Positions 1 through 8,933 of a DNA stretch of 64,000 nt are shown here, piece by piece (the stretch's first letter is position 1; the number at the start of each line of letters is the position of its first letter). A model generated the notes under the pieces. It saw nothing but the letters and a program-made list of their open reading frames with translations, had not been told where the DNA came from and made no database searches. The stretch is taken from contig DATKAE010000104.1 of assembly GCA_035498405.1 (NCBI GenBank), positions 1 to 64,000 of the forward strand, read 5' to 3'. The translations under genes were made by a program, and so were the position numbers. The stretch is from DATBFU01 sp035498405 (GTDB lineage: Bacteria; Acidobacteriota; Thermoanaerobaculia; UBA5066; Gp7-AA6).

Positions 1-29
1 CCTGGAGATTCTATACCGGGCCGCACGGG

Positions 30-1988
30 TCACGGCCGCCAGTGAATCCCAACGTAGTAGCGGTTGCCGATGTAGTTCGCCAGCGGCCCGGCCTGGTCGA
101 AAGCCACCTTCTCGTCGTACTGGTCGCGCAAGAATTCGAGGGTCATGCCCAGGTTCTTGGTGAAGAAGCACTCGGCCAGGACGCGCGCGCGATTGAGCGT
201 GAAGGGAATGGAGCCCTGGTTCTGGAACCAGAGATAGCCGGCGGTCAGGGTCACGGGCGACAGCGTCAGCGAGAGACCGCCTCCATAGGTGTGGCCGAGC
301 TCCTTCTGGAAGGTCGGGACGATGGCGAAATTCTGAGGCACGCGGATCAGGATGTTGCGGTTGACCAGGAACTCGCCCACCGTCGCGTTCATCGTCAGCA
401 GGTTCTTGACGAGCGTCACTTCCAGGTCGCCCGAGACGTCGCGAACGGTGGTGGCGTAGCCAATCTCGACGATGTCGTCGTCGGCGCGGGTCTCCTGGTA
501 CGTCCCGCCGATGCGGAAGAGGTCCTTGTAGGACCAGAGCGCGCGGAACTTGTAACGATTGCGCGTGATGTAGTCGGTTCGGAAGATCGGCTGGTTGGCC
601 TCGTCATGGTAGTAGTCGCCGGTCATCGTCAGGCCGTACTTGGAGAACGAAACGCCGCCCCCGTAGGAATTGACGGTGCGTTCGTAGGTGCCGGACGACC
701 CGTCGGTCAGGAGGAAATCGTCGCCCGACGGAGACACCGTCACCGTCGAATGCGTCTGGACCCACCCCGCGTTGGCGGCGAAGGGACCGAGGAGGCGTGC
801 CGTGACTCGGGCGTCGTAGACCGTGTCCTTCCAGTTGACCGAGTTGTTGTCCTGAAGCAACTGGAGCAGGTCCCCCGCGTTGACGCCGGCGTACGTCACC
901 GTGCTCAAGTAGAGATTCGTGATGAGCGCCTCCCCCGTCAATTCGCGGCTCGTCTCCGCCCATCCCCCGCTCAAATCGATGTTGGGCGCCAGATCGATCT
1001 CCGCGCGGGCCGAGCCCCGCCAGTAGTTCGTGTTCGCGTTCGAGACGATCGTCTGATCGAGGCCCTTGAAGAAACGGGCGATCTGGAAGGAAACGAAGTT
1101 GCCGGCATCCGATTCGATCGAGCTCGACTCGGCGCCGGCGTCGGCGCGAATGTAGCTGCCGCTCAACTTGACGCGCCCGAACAACCGCCCACTGAGCCAG
1201 ACGTTTGTGACCGGCGTGTTGACCTTGTTCTTGTCCGCCTGGTCGATCTGAGTCGCCGTGACGTCCTGTCCGAGGACCGGGGCGGTGTTGTTGCCGTCAC
1301 CGCCGCCGGGCACCAGGGTGTTGAACGACTTCCAGCGGAACTGACGGTACCCCTCCGTGACGGAGCCCTGGAAGGTCCCGAAGTTGAAACCGACGCCCAC
1401 GCGGTAGAGCTCGTCGACCGTGGAGAGCTGATTGTTGAGCTGGAAGTCGTTGCCGCCCAGGGTGTAGGTCGTCGTCCCGGGTCCCTGGTAGGTGTTGCGT
1501 GTATAGCCCAGGAGCGGCGTCACGGCCTTGCCCGGGAACAGTTCCAGCGTCGCGTCATAGATGTTCCGAGTGCGGTTCCAGGTCTGCTGGCCGGGAATGA
1601 TCTCCTCCGACAGGAAGGGGTTGGCGAAGGCGGGAAGAGCGCTGTAGAGCTCCGTCTCGCGCCAGGTGAAGGTCAGTTTGAAGAGACCGACCTGTCCGGC
1701 CTGGAAGCGCAGCTGGCCGGCGGGCCCGGCTCCGATGTCCGAGCCGTCGAAGTGCAGGTAGTCGAAGAAGCTCCCCGGCGCGTCGGCGGTGTAATTGATC
1801 GAGCGCAGGAGAACGCCCGGGCGGTCATTGATCTGCGTCCGGTACATCTGCTCGTTTCCCGAGACGTCGACCCAGCGGTAACCAACCTCGAGATCGAGCG
1901 GGATGGCCTGTGCGGAAAGCCGGGCGGAGCCAATCGGCACGGCTGCGGCCACGAGAGCGAGGGGAAGGAGGAACCGAGCTCTTTTCAT
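30..1988 (-). CDS. MtrB/PioB-family outer-membrane beta-barrel of an EET conduit
   Basis: Product is 652 aa with a Sec signal peptide (about residues 1-27, basic MKR start, Ala-rich core, cut near SAQA). The rest is a long run of alternating amphipathic strands rich in Tyr, Trp, Thr and Gly, ending in an aromatic strand (VGIHWRP), typical of a large porin. In the MtrB/PioB family such a barrel sheathes a periplasmic decaheme cytochrome so electrons can cross the outer membrane. It starts 9 nt after the MtrA-like gene, behind a GGGGGA ribosome site. The N-terminal CXXC found in Shewanella MtrB is not visible; the only Cys is near residue 612, so it is closer to the PioB type. The family call rests on this architecture and the decaheme neighbours. 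Confidence 0.88.
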   Translation of the reverse strand: MKRARFLLPLALVAAAVPIGSARLSAQAIPLDLEVGYRWVDVSGNEQMYRTQINDRPGVLLRSINYTADAPGSFFDYLHFDGSDIGAGPAGQLRFQAGQVGLFKLTFTWRETELYSALPAFANPFLSEEIIPGQQTWNRTRNIYDATLELFPGKAVTPLLGYTRNTYQGPGTTTYTLGGNDFQLNNQLSTVDELYRVGVGFNFGTFQGSVTEGYRQFRWKSFNTLVPGGGDGNNTAPVLGQDVTATQIDQADKNKVNTPVTNVWLSGRLFGRVKLSGSYIRADAGAESSSIESDAGNFVSFQIARFFKGLDQTIVSNANTNYWRGSARAEIDLAPNIDLSGGWAETSRELTGEALITNLYLSTVTYAGVNAGDLLQLLQDNNSVNWKDTVYDARVTARLLGPFAANAGWVQTHSTVTVSPSGDDFLLTDGSSGTYERTVNSYGGGVSFSKYGLTMTGDYYHDEANQPIFRTDYITRNRYKFRALWSYKDLFRIGGTYQETRADDDIVEIGYATTVRDVSGDLEVTLVKNLLTMNATVGEFLVNRNILIRVPQNFAIVPTFQKELGHTYGGGLSLTLSPVTLTAGYLWFQNQGSIPFTLNRARVLAECFFTKNLGMTLEFLRDQYDEKVAFDQAGPLANYIGNRYYVGIHWRP

Positions 1989-1997
1989 ACCGTCCCC

Positions 1998-2927
1998 CTA
2001 CTTGAGCAGCTGCGGCGACAGGTTCGACCCGTGGACCGCGGTGTGGCAGGTCGTGCAGTTGCGGTAACGCGGGAGCGAAATGTTGTGGAACGACGGAGGC
2101 TGCGGGCCGAGTGTCGGCGGCCCTCCGGTCTGAGAGTGGCAGGAGAGACAGAGTTGGGAGACCTGGGCCCAGAGCAGCATGTTCGGGTTGTTGGAGCCGT
2201 GCGGCTGGTGGCAGGAGAGGCAGGTGCCGCCCGACCCCGTGACGTGGTCGAAGATGAAGGGCCCGCGCTTCTCCGCGTGACAGTTCAAGCACGGCAGCTC
2301 GCCCTGCATCGTCAGTTTGAGGGGCTGCCCTTTTCGGTTGTGCGGGCTGTGGCAGTCCACGCAGGTCATGCCGCCCCGGTCCAGCCGGTGCGTGTACGGC
2401 TTGTTGCGGAACGATGCCGACTCGGCGGGGTGACAGCTCTGACAGAGCGGGCCCGGCAACTTCGCGAGCAGGTGCTCGGTCTTCGGCGCGGAATTGTGAA
2501 TCGAGTGGCAGGAGAGACAGTTGACCGTTTCCGTGTTCGAGTGAAAGCCCGTCGCGAAGGACCCATGCTCGCCGGCCGCCTTCTGGTGGCAGTTCAAGCA
2601 GGCCTGCGCACAGCACCCGCCCTTGAGCGTGAGAATCAGTTTCGCGTCGCCGCCCGACTCCATGTGCTTGGCGCCGTCGCCGTGGCAGGTCTCACAGGCG
2701 ACCGCCGGGCTCTGCGTTTGATCCTTGTGGGAGTACCGGCCATGCGGGTTGCTCGCGAAGGCCTTCACCAGGTCGCCGTGACAGTCCGCGCAGGTCGGCG
2801 GGGCCTCGGCGGCCTTGGGCCCTGGCGTCGGAGTCGGTGCCTGCGCCCGCGCGGCGCCCCCTCCCGACAGGAGGCAGAGCGCCAGCGCCGCCGCACCTAG
2901 TGGAAGGACTCCCGTGCGCCTCTTCAC
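1998..2927 (-). CDS. Periplasmic decaheme c-type cytochrome (MtrA/DmsE/PioA family)
   Basis: Product is 309 aa with a signal peptide (residues 1-28, ending ARA-QA) and exactly ten CXXCH heme-binding motifs spread evenly over residues 46-300. This matches the usual length and heme count of MtrA/DmsE. Family members form a heme wire inserted into the MtrB/PioB barrel and pass electrons between periplasmic carriers and the outer cytochrome. The start is GTG at 2927, about 8 nt downstream of a GGGGG ribosome site; I see no better ATG. It lies between the OmcA/MtrC-like gene (61 nt upstream, with a hairpin in the gap) and the porin gene. An extra CC pair precedes the third heme motif (GGCCAQACLNCH). 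Confidence 0.93.
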   Translation of the reverse strand: MKRRTGVLPLGAAALALCLLSGGGAARAQAPTPTPGPKAAEAPPTCADCHGDLVKAFASNPHGRYSHKDQTQSPAVACETCHGDGAKHMESGGDAKLILTLKGGCCAQACLNCHQKAAGEHGSFATGFHSNTETVNCLSCHSIHNSAPKTEHLLAKLPGPLCQSCHPAESASFRNKPYTHRLDRGGMTCVDCHSPHNRKGQPLKLTMQGELPCLNCHAEKRGPFIFDHVTGSGGTCLSCHQPHGSNNPNMLLWAQVSQLCLSCHSQTGGPPTLGPQPPSFHNISLPRYRNCTTCHTAVHGSNLSPQLLK

Positions 2928-2944
2928 ACTCTACCCCCTTCCCG

Positions 2945-2977
2945 AAAAAACGGGAGGAGCGGTCCGAAGACCGCCCC
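2945..2977 (-). terminator. UUCG-tetraloop hairpin plus U-run between the two cytochrome genes
   Basis: On the minus strand, 2977-2969 (GGGGCGGTC) pairs with 2964-2956 (GACCGCTCC) around a UUCG loop: nine pairs including one G-U. Six Us follow at 2950-2945, five nt after the stem. The hairpin begins 11 nt after the OmcA/MtrC-like stop codon and precedes the MtrA-like start. It looks like an intrinsic terminator or partial attenuator inside the operon; an mRNA-stabilising role is the alternative. Confidence 0.65.
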
Positions 2978-2988
2978 TTCCGAGCATG

Positions 2989-5055
2989 CTACCGAGCGTG
3001 AACCTTGTCGACCGAAAACTCCGCGTCGGCACCGTGGCAGGCCGCGCAGGCCTCGCCGAAAGGCGCCGTATTGACGAACGCATGGGCGGCGGCGGCCTTC
3101 GTGTCATGACAGCCGAGGCAGGCGGCGGCGTAGTGCTGCATCGGCGTGTACCAGTCGCGCAGCGTCGTGGTCGGCAGCAGACCGTCCGGAGGCGTCTCCG
3201 ATACCTGCTGCGTGTCCGTCGCGTGACACTTCTCGCAGTCGCGCCGGTCGCCCGGGAACCGCACTTCGTTGAAGTTGTTCACGCTGGGGGGCGTGCCGAA
3301 GCCGTAGATCGTGTAGTTCTGGGTCATCTCCTCGCCCGTATGGATGCGGTGGATCATGCGCTTGAAGTCGATCGACTCGACCGGCCCCTTGTCCGTCGGG
3401 CGACGGGACCCGTCGTCCGCGTTCGGGTTGTGGCACATGACGCACTCTTCGGTGTTCAGCCGCTGTCCCCCGTGTAGCGCCAGTCGGTCGTGGCACTTGT
3501 TGCAGAAAGCCAGATCCACCACCATGCGCCGCTCGGTCACCGCGCTGCCGTCGACGGAGGCGTAGTAGACGGGGTTGATCGCGCCTTCGGTGAAGCTCGC
3601 GCCCTCGGGCGGCGCCGGGTTCAACGTCACGGTCCGGCGCGCCTCGATCGAGAAGGCCCAGGTGCCGACCGCGTTGGCAGGAACCGCGTTGGTGAACGTG
3701 TAGGTCGCGACGGTTCCGTTGAAGCTGGCTTTACTAGCGCCCTCGCGGAACGGGTTGATCGAATAGTCGGTCGTCGGCCCGCCCATCAAAAGGTTCAGGT
3801 TCGATCCGAAGGTCGACGGAGCAACGGAGGTTCCGTCGTTCTGGGTGATCTTGAAGTTGACGGTTGGCTTCTGTCCGGGAGCGGCGTTCGAGACGGACAG
3901 GATCTCCGCTTTCAAGCCTTTCAACTGCGTCGACTTGTAGGGAACCGTGTGCGCGCCCATGATCGAAGCGTCGAACTCCGCACCGCCCTGCGGTTGATGG
4001 CAGGAAGCGCACTTGGAGTCATCCGCCTGCGCCCCGGCCGGATGGTTCTCGCCGGTCGTCCAATTGATGTCGTCATGGCAAGAAGCGCAGGCCGCGCGGG
4101 AGGGATACGTGTACCAGTTGGTCGCTTGTGTCGCCGGGGGCGCGTGACAGGTCGTGCAGTTTCGGATGTCCTGCGGAAAGGCGACCGTCGAGAAATCCTG
4201 GACCGACTGCGCGTTTCCGATGATGACGTAGGGCGTCCCGGCCTCGACGCTCGGCAGGTTCTCGCCCATGTGGATCTTGTGAATCATTACTTTGAAGTCG
4301 ACGGTGTTGCCGGTGTCCGGATCGACCGTCTGCGGCTGGTGGCAGGTCACGCAGAGCTTGACGTCCTGGCGCGAGCCGCCGTGGGCCGAGAGCGGGTTGT
4401 GGCAGGTGTTGCAGGCGGCATTCTCCGTCTTGTCCCAGACATCGGTGACGGTCCCTCCGTCCGGCCGAAAGTCGTACTCGACGTTGGCGAAGTAGTTCTT
4501 GTCCTGAATTCCCGCCATGTTGCGCGTTCCGTAGATCGCGAGGGTGGTCGTCTTCGTCATGTCGAATCCGGCCGGAAGCGCAGTCTTGAACTTATAAGTG
4601 GAGTGGCCGATGGCCAGATCCGTGAAGGTTCCACCCGAGTCGGTCCCGGCCTGCGTCGCCGAGACATGGGTGATCGGGCTCGTCTGAACCCGAGTGGTGT
4701 ACGCAGTGTAGTGCCGCTCCGCGGGGTCCCACCAGGCCAGGATTTGGCTGGCCGAGAGGGGTCCGGGGGTGACCTTGCCCAGCCGGTCGAGCGGCTGTCC
4801 GAAGTCATCGGTGAAGGAGAGGTCGACGAGCGGCCGCCGGTCGGCGGGGATCGTCACGCTGTTGACCGTGATGTGGTAACCGGGGCGGATGTAACCGATC
4901 TCGTCGGTCGAGAGATAGAACTCCTTGTCGGCTTTCGTGTACGCCTGCGTCGGAGATCCTCGGTCAACGACTCGAGGCTTTGGCGGACCTCCCGTGGAAA
5001 GCGGAACGAACGCCAGCACCCCGGCTGCCAGTAGAACGTCACGGCGGATTCGCAT
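2989..5055 (-). CDS. OmcA/MtrC-family decaheme c-type cytochrome, extracellular side
   Basis: Product is 688 aa with ten CXXCH motifs in two pentaheme groups (residues 215, 235, 300, 323, 349 and 518, 538, 607, 646, 670). A beta-rich domain lies before each group, which is the split-domain plan of OmcA/MtrC terminal reductases that deliver electrons to minerals or extracellular acceptors. It starts at ATG 5055 behind GGGGAGG and is the first gene of the operon. The N-terminus (basic MRIRR, hydrophobic to about residue 19) is a signal peptide, but no Cys occurs before the first heme. The usual lipobox that anchors MtrC/OmcA to the membrane is therefore missing. Anchoring by partner binding or secretion are both possible. 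Confidence 0.9.
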   Translation of the reverse strand: MRIRRDVLLAAGVLAFVPLSTGGPPKPRVVDRGSPTQAYTKADKEFYLSTDEIGYIRPGYHITVNSVTIPADRRPLVDLSFTDDFGQPLDRLGKVTPGPLSASQILAWWDPAERHYTAYTTRVQTSPITHVSATQAGTDSGGTFTDLAIGHSTYKFKTALPAGFDMTKTTTLAIYGTRNMAGIQDKNYFANVEYDFRPDGGTVTDVWDKTENAACNTCHNPLSAHGGSRQDVKLCVTCHQPQTVDPDTGNTVDFKVMIHKIHMGENLPSVEAGTPYVIIGNAQSVQDFSTVAFPQDIRNCTTCHAPPATQATNWYTYPSRAACASCHDDINWTTGENHPAGAQADDSKCASCHQPQGGAEFDASIMGAHTVPYKSTQLKGLKAEILSVSNAAPGQKPTVNFKITQNDGTSVAPSTFGSNLNLLMGGPTTDYSINPFREGASKASFNGTVATYTFTNAVPANAVGTWAFSIEARRTVTLNPAPPEGASFTEGAINPVYYASVDGSAVTERRMVVDLAFCNKCHDRLALHGGQRLNTEECVMCHNPNADDGSRRPTDKGPVESIDFKRMIHRIHTGEEMTQNYTIYGFGTPPSVNNFNEVRFPGDRRDCEKCHATDTQQVSETPPDGLLPTTTLRDWYTPMQHYAAACLGCHDTKAAAAHAFVNTAPFGEACAACHGADAEFSVDKVHAR

Positions 5056-5283
5056 GTGAGCCTCCCCAGATCGGATTCGGACTCTTCAGTCGTTTCTGTA
5101 ATGCATCCTGTTTTTCGATTGCGATGATGTTTGGCGGCCGGAAGGCTAACAATGATGCATTCTCATCAAACGCACAAATTGAGGCTTTTTGCTAGGTTTT
5201 CGAGGGTTTTCGGAGTTCGGCGGTGCGCCATTTGGTCTGTTTTCTCTAGTCGATCGGTGCGTGCCGGAGAGAGGGGAGGGTCC
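5056..5283 (-). other. Intergenic leader upstream of the EET operon
   Basis: This 228-bp gap is clearly richer in A/T than its surroundings and must hold the promoter of the cytochrome operon and the 3' end of the hopanoid operon. I see an inverted repeat TGATG-N6-CATCA at about 5154-5169 and repeated ATGATG words. I see no convincing sigma-70 pair and no coding frame. Confidence 0.4.
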
Positions 5284-6198
5284 CTAGCCGGCGGTAACCG
5301 GAACCGCCGGATCGCCGCGGTCGAGGGCTCGCTTCAATTTCTGCGTGAGGAAAAAGACCTCGGCGCGCCCCACCTTGGAGCCCGGCCCGCGCGCCTCGAT
5401 CTGATCGAGAGTCGCTCGCGCGAGCAGGACGGGCAGGGCCGTGAACTCCACCAGCCCTCGCGGAGCTCCCGCCGACTGAAGCGCGGCGATGTACTCGCCG
5501 GCTGCCCCGAGGTCTCGCCGCGCGAGCGCGAAGACCTCTCCGCGCGCGACACCCTGCGGCAGATAGCGCCGACCCTCGGAGGCGTCGGCGGCCGAGTCCT
5601 TCAAGATGTTGACCAGCTGCAGCGCCTCGCCGAACGCCGCGGCTCGCTCGCGCAGAAACGGCGCGACATCCGAGAGCTCCTGCCTTCCGAGCAGGAAGAG
5701 CTCGGTCAGCATCTCGCCGACGATCCCGGCCACCACGTAGCAGTAAGCCTTGAGATCGGGAAGGTCCGCCAGAACGAGCGCTCCCGCCCGCGTGCGCGCG
5801 ACGTACCCCGCCATCCCTCGGGCCGACCGCAGCACGTGCGTCCGCACCGCCTCGATCGCCTCCGCCGAAAGGCCGTCGAACGCCTCGAGGACGAAGGGCA
5901 CCTCGGCGATCAGCTCTCGATAGCCCGCATGCGGAGAGGGCCCGGCCCCGCTCCACTTCGCCGCGAGCCGCTCGGCTTCCGGCCGCGAAGACGTCCGCAA
6001 CAATCCGCTGAAGTCTTCGAGCGCTTCGATCCGGAAATCGGGCTCCCAGTCCGAGGCGTCCTCGAAAGTGTCCGCGATCCGGAAGAGCAGATACGCGATC
6101 ATCACCTCGCGCCTGGTTGGCTCGGGCAAGACCGGAATCGAGAGGGCGAAGGTCCGGCTCGTCTTCTCGAGAAGATCTTCGAGAGAGGCCCTCTTCAA
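5284..6198 (-). CDS. Squalene/phytoene synthase family enzyme, hopanoid pathway
   Basis: Product is 304 aa and should condense two farnesyl diphosphates toward squalene, the substrate of the cyclase encoded upstream. The SRTFALSI opening, first Asp-rich motif (ADTFED) and second (NILKDSAAD) of head-to-head prenyl synthases are present, with VAGIVGEML between them. I chose TTG at 6198: its TTGA overlaps the stop of the phosphorylase gene, a purine-rich GGGAGC lies upstream, and homology begins just after. Longer in-frame extensions are Arg/Pro-rich and look non-coding. HpnC/HpnD/HpnE partners are not seen here. The SQS-like motifs suggest either a single-enzyme squalene synthase or partners elsewhere. 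Confidence 0.87.
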   Translation of the reverse strand: MKRASLEDLLEKTSRTFALSIPVLPEPTRREVMIAYLLFRIADTFEDASDWEPDFRIEALEDFSGLLRTSSRPEAERLAAKWSGAGPSPHAGYRELIAEVPFVLEAFDGLSAEAIEAVRTHVLRSARGMAGYVARTRAGALVLADLPDLKAYCYVVAGIVGEMLTELFLLGRQELSDVAPFLRERAAAFGEALQLVNILKDSAADASEGRRYLPQGVARGEVFALARRDLGAAGEYIAALQSAGAPRGLVEFTALPVLLARATLDQIEARGPGSKVGRAEVFFLTQKLKRALDRGDPAVPVTAG

Positions 6199-6935
6199 GA
6201 GGAGCTCCCGAGCAGCTCCTCCAGGAAACGCGAGAGGCGGGCCGTGCCATCGAGGACGCGTCCGCGCATTCGAAGAAGCGCCGGAATCGTGGCGGGACGG
6301 CCGAGCGCGTGGGCGACGACGGTCTGGCGGCGCACTCGGCCGTCTTCTCCGACACAACGGCTGAGATACTCCGGCAGCTCCTCCTCGGCCGCGTCGCTGA
6401 CCGCACGGAGCATCAGGTACGGAATCCCTCGCGCCGCCGCCGCCCTGGCCCAGGCTCCCGATTCCATGTCCACCGCCGCCGGGATCCGCCCGTCCACGCA
6501 GAGGGAAAGGGCGGCCCTTCGGCTCGCGTTCGTGATGGGTCGATCCACGGTCACGAACGTTCCGGCCGTGGCACCTTGCGCGAGCGCGCGAGCGAGAAGG
6601 CCTTCATCCGGCGGGGGCGCCTCGCCCGATGCGTCGCGGATCGCGCGCGCCGCCAGAATCTGGCCGATGGAAAGCTCGCGCGAGAGCGCACCCGCGACCC
6701 CCGCGCCGATCAAGGCCGAAGGCCTCACGGCATCGCAGAGCGCTGCGGCGCCCTTCCCGGCCCGCTCGGGACCGTCCCCCGTCAAGGCCACGATGACTTT
6801 GGCGCGGCCGACCGAGCCGATCTCGGGGTTCTCCCGATCGAAGCGCAGGCCAGGGGCACGGCTGCGGATCGTCCGAAACTCCTCCCGGAGCGCCGTCACG
6901 ATGGCAACCGGCCCCGGCTCAGGCGGCCCGGGCAT
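6195..6935 (-). CDS. hpnG: Hopanoid-associated nucleoside phosphorylase (HpnG-like)
   Basis: Product is 246 aa of the purine nucleoside phosphorylase/MTAN fold: the TALREEF opening, a GDGPERAGKG phosphate/ribose loop, and VDMESGAWA, the ribose-binding signature near residue 155. In hopanoid producers HpnG removes adenine from adenosylhopane made by HpnH, giving ribosylhopane. The gene overlaps hpnA by 17 nt and the prenyl-synthase gene by 4 nt, and hpnH lies two genes upstream. A general MTA/SAH nucleosidase is the alternative, made less likely by the context. Confidence 0.85.
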   Translation of the reverse strand: MPGPPEPGPVAIVTALREEFRTIRSRAPGLRFDRENPEIGSVGRAKVIVALTGDGPERAGKGAAALCDAVRPSALIGAGVAGALSRELSIGQILAARAIRDASGEAPPPDEGLLARALAQGATAGTFVTVDRPITNASRRAALSLCVDGRIPAAVDMESGAWARAAAARGIPYLMLRAVSDAAEEELPEYLSRCVGEDGRVRRQTVVAHALGRPATIPALLRMRGRVLDGTARLSRFLEELLGSSS

Positions 6936-7908
6936 AGCCTTTCTCTCGGAACCACGCCACGGCCCGTGCGAGAGCCTCCTCGACGGGTGTTTGGGGCACG
7001 CCGAGCTCTCGAACCGCCTTCGACCCGTCGAAGAACATCCGGTAGCGGGACATCCGCACGCTCTCGAGAGCCACGCGCGGCGGCTTGCCCGTCATCCCGG
7101 CGAAAAAGGTTGCGACCGCCGCGGCCGCGAGCGGAACGGCGTGGGGCAGGCGCAACGACGGCGCCGGCCGACCCGTCAGTCGCGCGAGCGCGTCGAGGAT
7201 CTCCTTCAAAGTCATGTTGCGGTTGCCCAGAATGTACTTCTCCCCCGCCGCACCCCTTTCGGCCGCGAGCAGGTGCCCCTCTGCCACGTCGCGCACGTCG
7301 ACGAGGTTTAATCCCGTGTCGACGTAGGCCGGCAAGCGCCCGTTCAAGAAATCCACGATCATTTGACCGGTCGGCGTCGGGCGGATGTCGAGCTCCCCGA
7401 CCGGTGTCGACGGGTTGACGATCACCACCGGCAGACCCTTCCTCGCCCAGGCCTCAGCCACCCGCTCCGCATCGTACTTGCTTCTCTTGTAGTGGCCGAC
7501 CACCCGGTCGCGCGAGATCGGCGTCGTCTCGTCGGCCGGAGAACCGTCGGCCGTCAGGCCCAGCGCTCCGACCGAGCTCGTATAGACGACCCGGGAGACG
7601 CCGGCCTCGGCCGCGGCCGCGAGCAGATTCTCGGTCCCCTCGACGTTGGCCCGAGTCAGCTCCCGCGGATCACGCGCCCAGAGGCGATAGTCGGCGGCGC
7701 AGTGGTAGAGCGTCGAGACTCCGGCCACCGCCGAGCGCAAGGATCTCGCCTCGGTCAGGTCGCCGGCAACGATCTCGACGTCGAGCCCCGCCAGGTTGTC
7801 GCGACGACTCGACTGGCGCACGAGGCATCGCACGGAGGCGCCCCGGGCGATGAGGGCCCGAACCACGTGCGCACCGACGAATCCCGTGCCGCCGGTGACC
7901 AGATCCAT
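6919..7908 (-). CDS. hpnA: Hopanoid-associated NAD-dependent epimerase/dehydratase (HpnA)
   Basis: Product is 329 aa, an extended short-chain dehydrogenase with an N-terminal GGTGFVG Rossmann motif, a YTSSVGALG segment, and a YKRSKYDAE segment supplying the catalytic YxxxK. The length matches HpnA. The family is tied to hopanoid gene clusters and proposed to act on the hopanoid side-chain sugar, though its exact reaction is not settled. It lies 18 nt downstream of hpnH and overlaps hpnG, so all are probably co-transcribed from the cyclase gene. Confidence 0.87.
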   Translation of the reverse strand: MDLVTGGTGFVGAHVVRALIARGASVRCLVRQSSRRDNLAGLDVEIVAGDLTEARSLRSAVAGVSTLYHCAADYRLWARDPRELTRANVEGTENLLAAAAEAGVSRVVYTSSVGALGLTADGSPADETTPISRDRVVGHYKRSKYDAERVAEAWARKGLPVVIVNPSTPVGELDIRPTPTGQMIVDFLNGRLPAYVDTGLNLVDVRDVAEGHLLAAERGAAGEKYILGNRNMTLKEILDALARLTGRPAPSLRLPHAVPLAAAAVATFFAGMTGKPPRVALESVRMSRYRMFFDGSKAVRELGVPQTPVEEALARAVAWFREKGYARAA

Positions 7909-7926
7909 AGGCGCCTGAGGAGATCT

Positions 7927-8928
7927 TTAGGCCGCCAGGTTCCAGGCGATCATCCGAACCATGTCCCCCGGATTCTTGGGCAGCTCCATGACGACCGAGG
8001 CCTCGAAGCCGGAATGCATCGCGCAGTTGCGGCAAAGCGGGTCCTGCCGGGACTCCCAATACTCCCAGTCGGTCCCGTTCCAGAACTGATCGAAGTCTTC
8101 CGACCAGGTCTTGCCGATCAGATAGCACGGGCCCTTCCATCCCTTCGGCGTGTAGGTAACCGTGCTCCAGGGAGAGCACTTGTATTCGCGGAGTCCGGCC
8201 GCAAACTCCAAGAACATCGGAGTGGACGTCAGCTTGAACTTCTTGGAGATGTCGAGCACACGGCGGAACTTCTGCTGCATCTCGGAACGAGTCAAGAAGA
8301 TGTCGTTGTCGACCGACTCGTAGTGATAGCCGGGGGACACGAGCATCCCGTCCACGCCCAGGCGGGTCAAGAGCTCGCAGAGCTCCTCGACCTCGTCCAT
8401 CTCGGTTTCCTTGAAGATGGTCGTGTTGGCCATGACGTGATAGCCGCGGCCGACACCTTCCTCGATCATCGCGACGGCCTTGTCGAAGACACCCTCGCGG
8501 TCGCAGACGTAGTCGTGCGTCTTCTTCATGCCGTCCAGGTGAACGTTGAGCATGAGGCGCTTGTGCGGCGGGATGACGCCGTAGACCGTCTCGTCGAGCA
8601 GGAGGCCGTTGGTGCAGAGGTAGATCTGGCGCCGGCGCTCGATGATCTGCTCCACCAGCTCCGGAAGCTCCGGGTAGATCGTCGGCTCCCCGCCGCAGAT
8701 CGAAACGACGGGTGCCTGAGAGACATCGACGGCCTCGAGGCACTGCCCGACGGGGAGGCGATCCTTGAGCTTCCCCGTGTGGCGCTCGATCGCGCACCCG
8801 ATGCACGCGAGGTTGCAGGTGTAGAGCGGCTCGAGCATCAGAACGAACGGATAGCGCTTGCGCCCCCGGATCGCGTTGCGAACGGAGTGCTGAATCGTGT
8901 CGGTCATGATGTGGACCGGGAATCGCAT
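7927..8928 (-). CDS. hpnH: Adenosylhopane synthase, radical SAM enzyme HpnH
   Basis: Product is 333 aa. The motif CNLACIGC (residues 40-47) is the CxxxCxxC iron-sulfur site of radical SAM enzymes. The MRFPVHIMTD start and the IRGRKRYPF segment match HpnH, and further Cys occur in the C-terminal DPLCRNCAMH region. HpnH adds a 5'-deoxyadenosyl group to diploptene, the first side-chain step. ATG 8928 was chosen because an AAGGA site overlaps the cyclase stop codon 5 nt upstream; the longer in-frame extension is shadow sequence from the cyclase gene. Confidence 0.92.
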   Translation of the reverse strand: MRFPVHIMTDTIQHSVRNAIRGRKRYPFVLMLEPLYTCNLACIGCAIERHTGKLKDRLPVGQCLEAVDVSQAPVVSICGGEPTIYPELPELVEQIIERRRQIYLCTNGLLLDETVYGVIPPHKRLMLNVHLDGMKKTHDYVCDREGVFDKAVAMIEEGVGRGYHVMANTTIFKETEMDEVEELCELLTRLGVDGMLVSPGYHYESVDNDIFLTRSEMQQKFRRVLDISKKFKLTSTPMFLEFAAGLREYKCSPWSTVTYTPKGWKGPCYLIGKTWSEDFDQFWNGTDWEYWESRQDPLCRNCAMHSGFEASVVMELPKNPGDMVRMIAWNLAA

Positions 8929-8933
8929 CGTCC

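Noticed and set aside
42..2900. Very long plus-strand open frame (952 codons) opposite the porin and cytochrome genes
   Set aside because: It is antisense to two genes with clear signal peptides and ten heme motifs; its translation is Arg/Val/Gly-rich without domain features. High GC keeps the opposite frame open.
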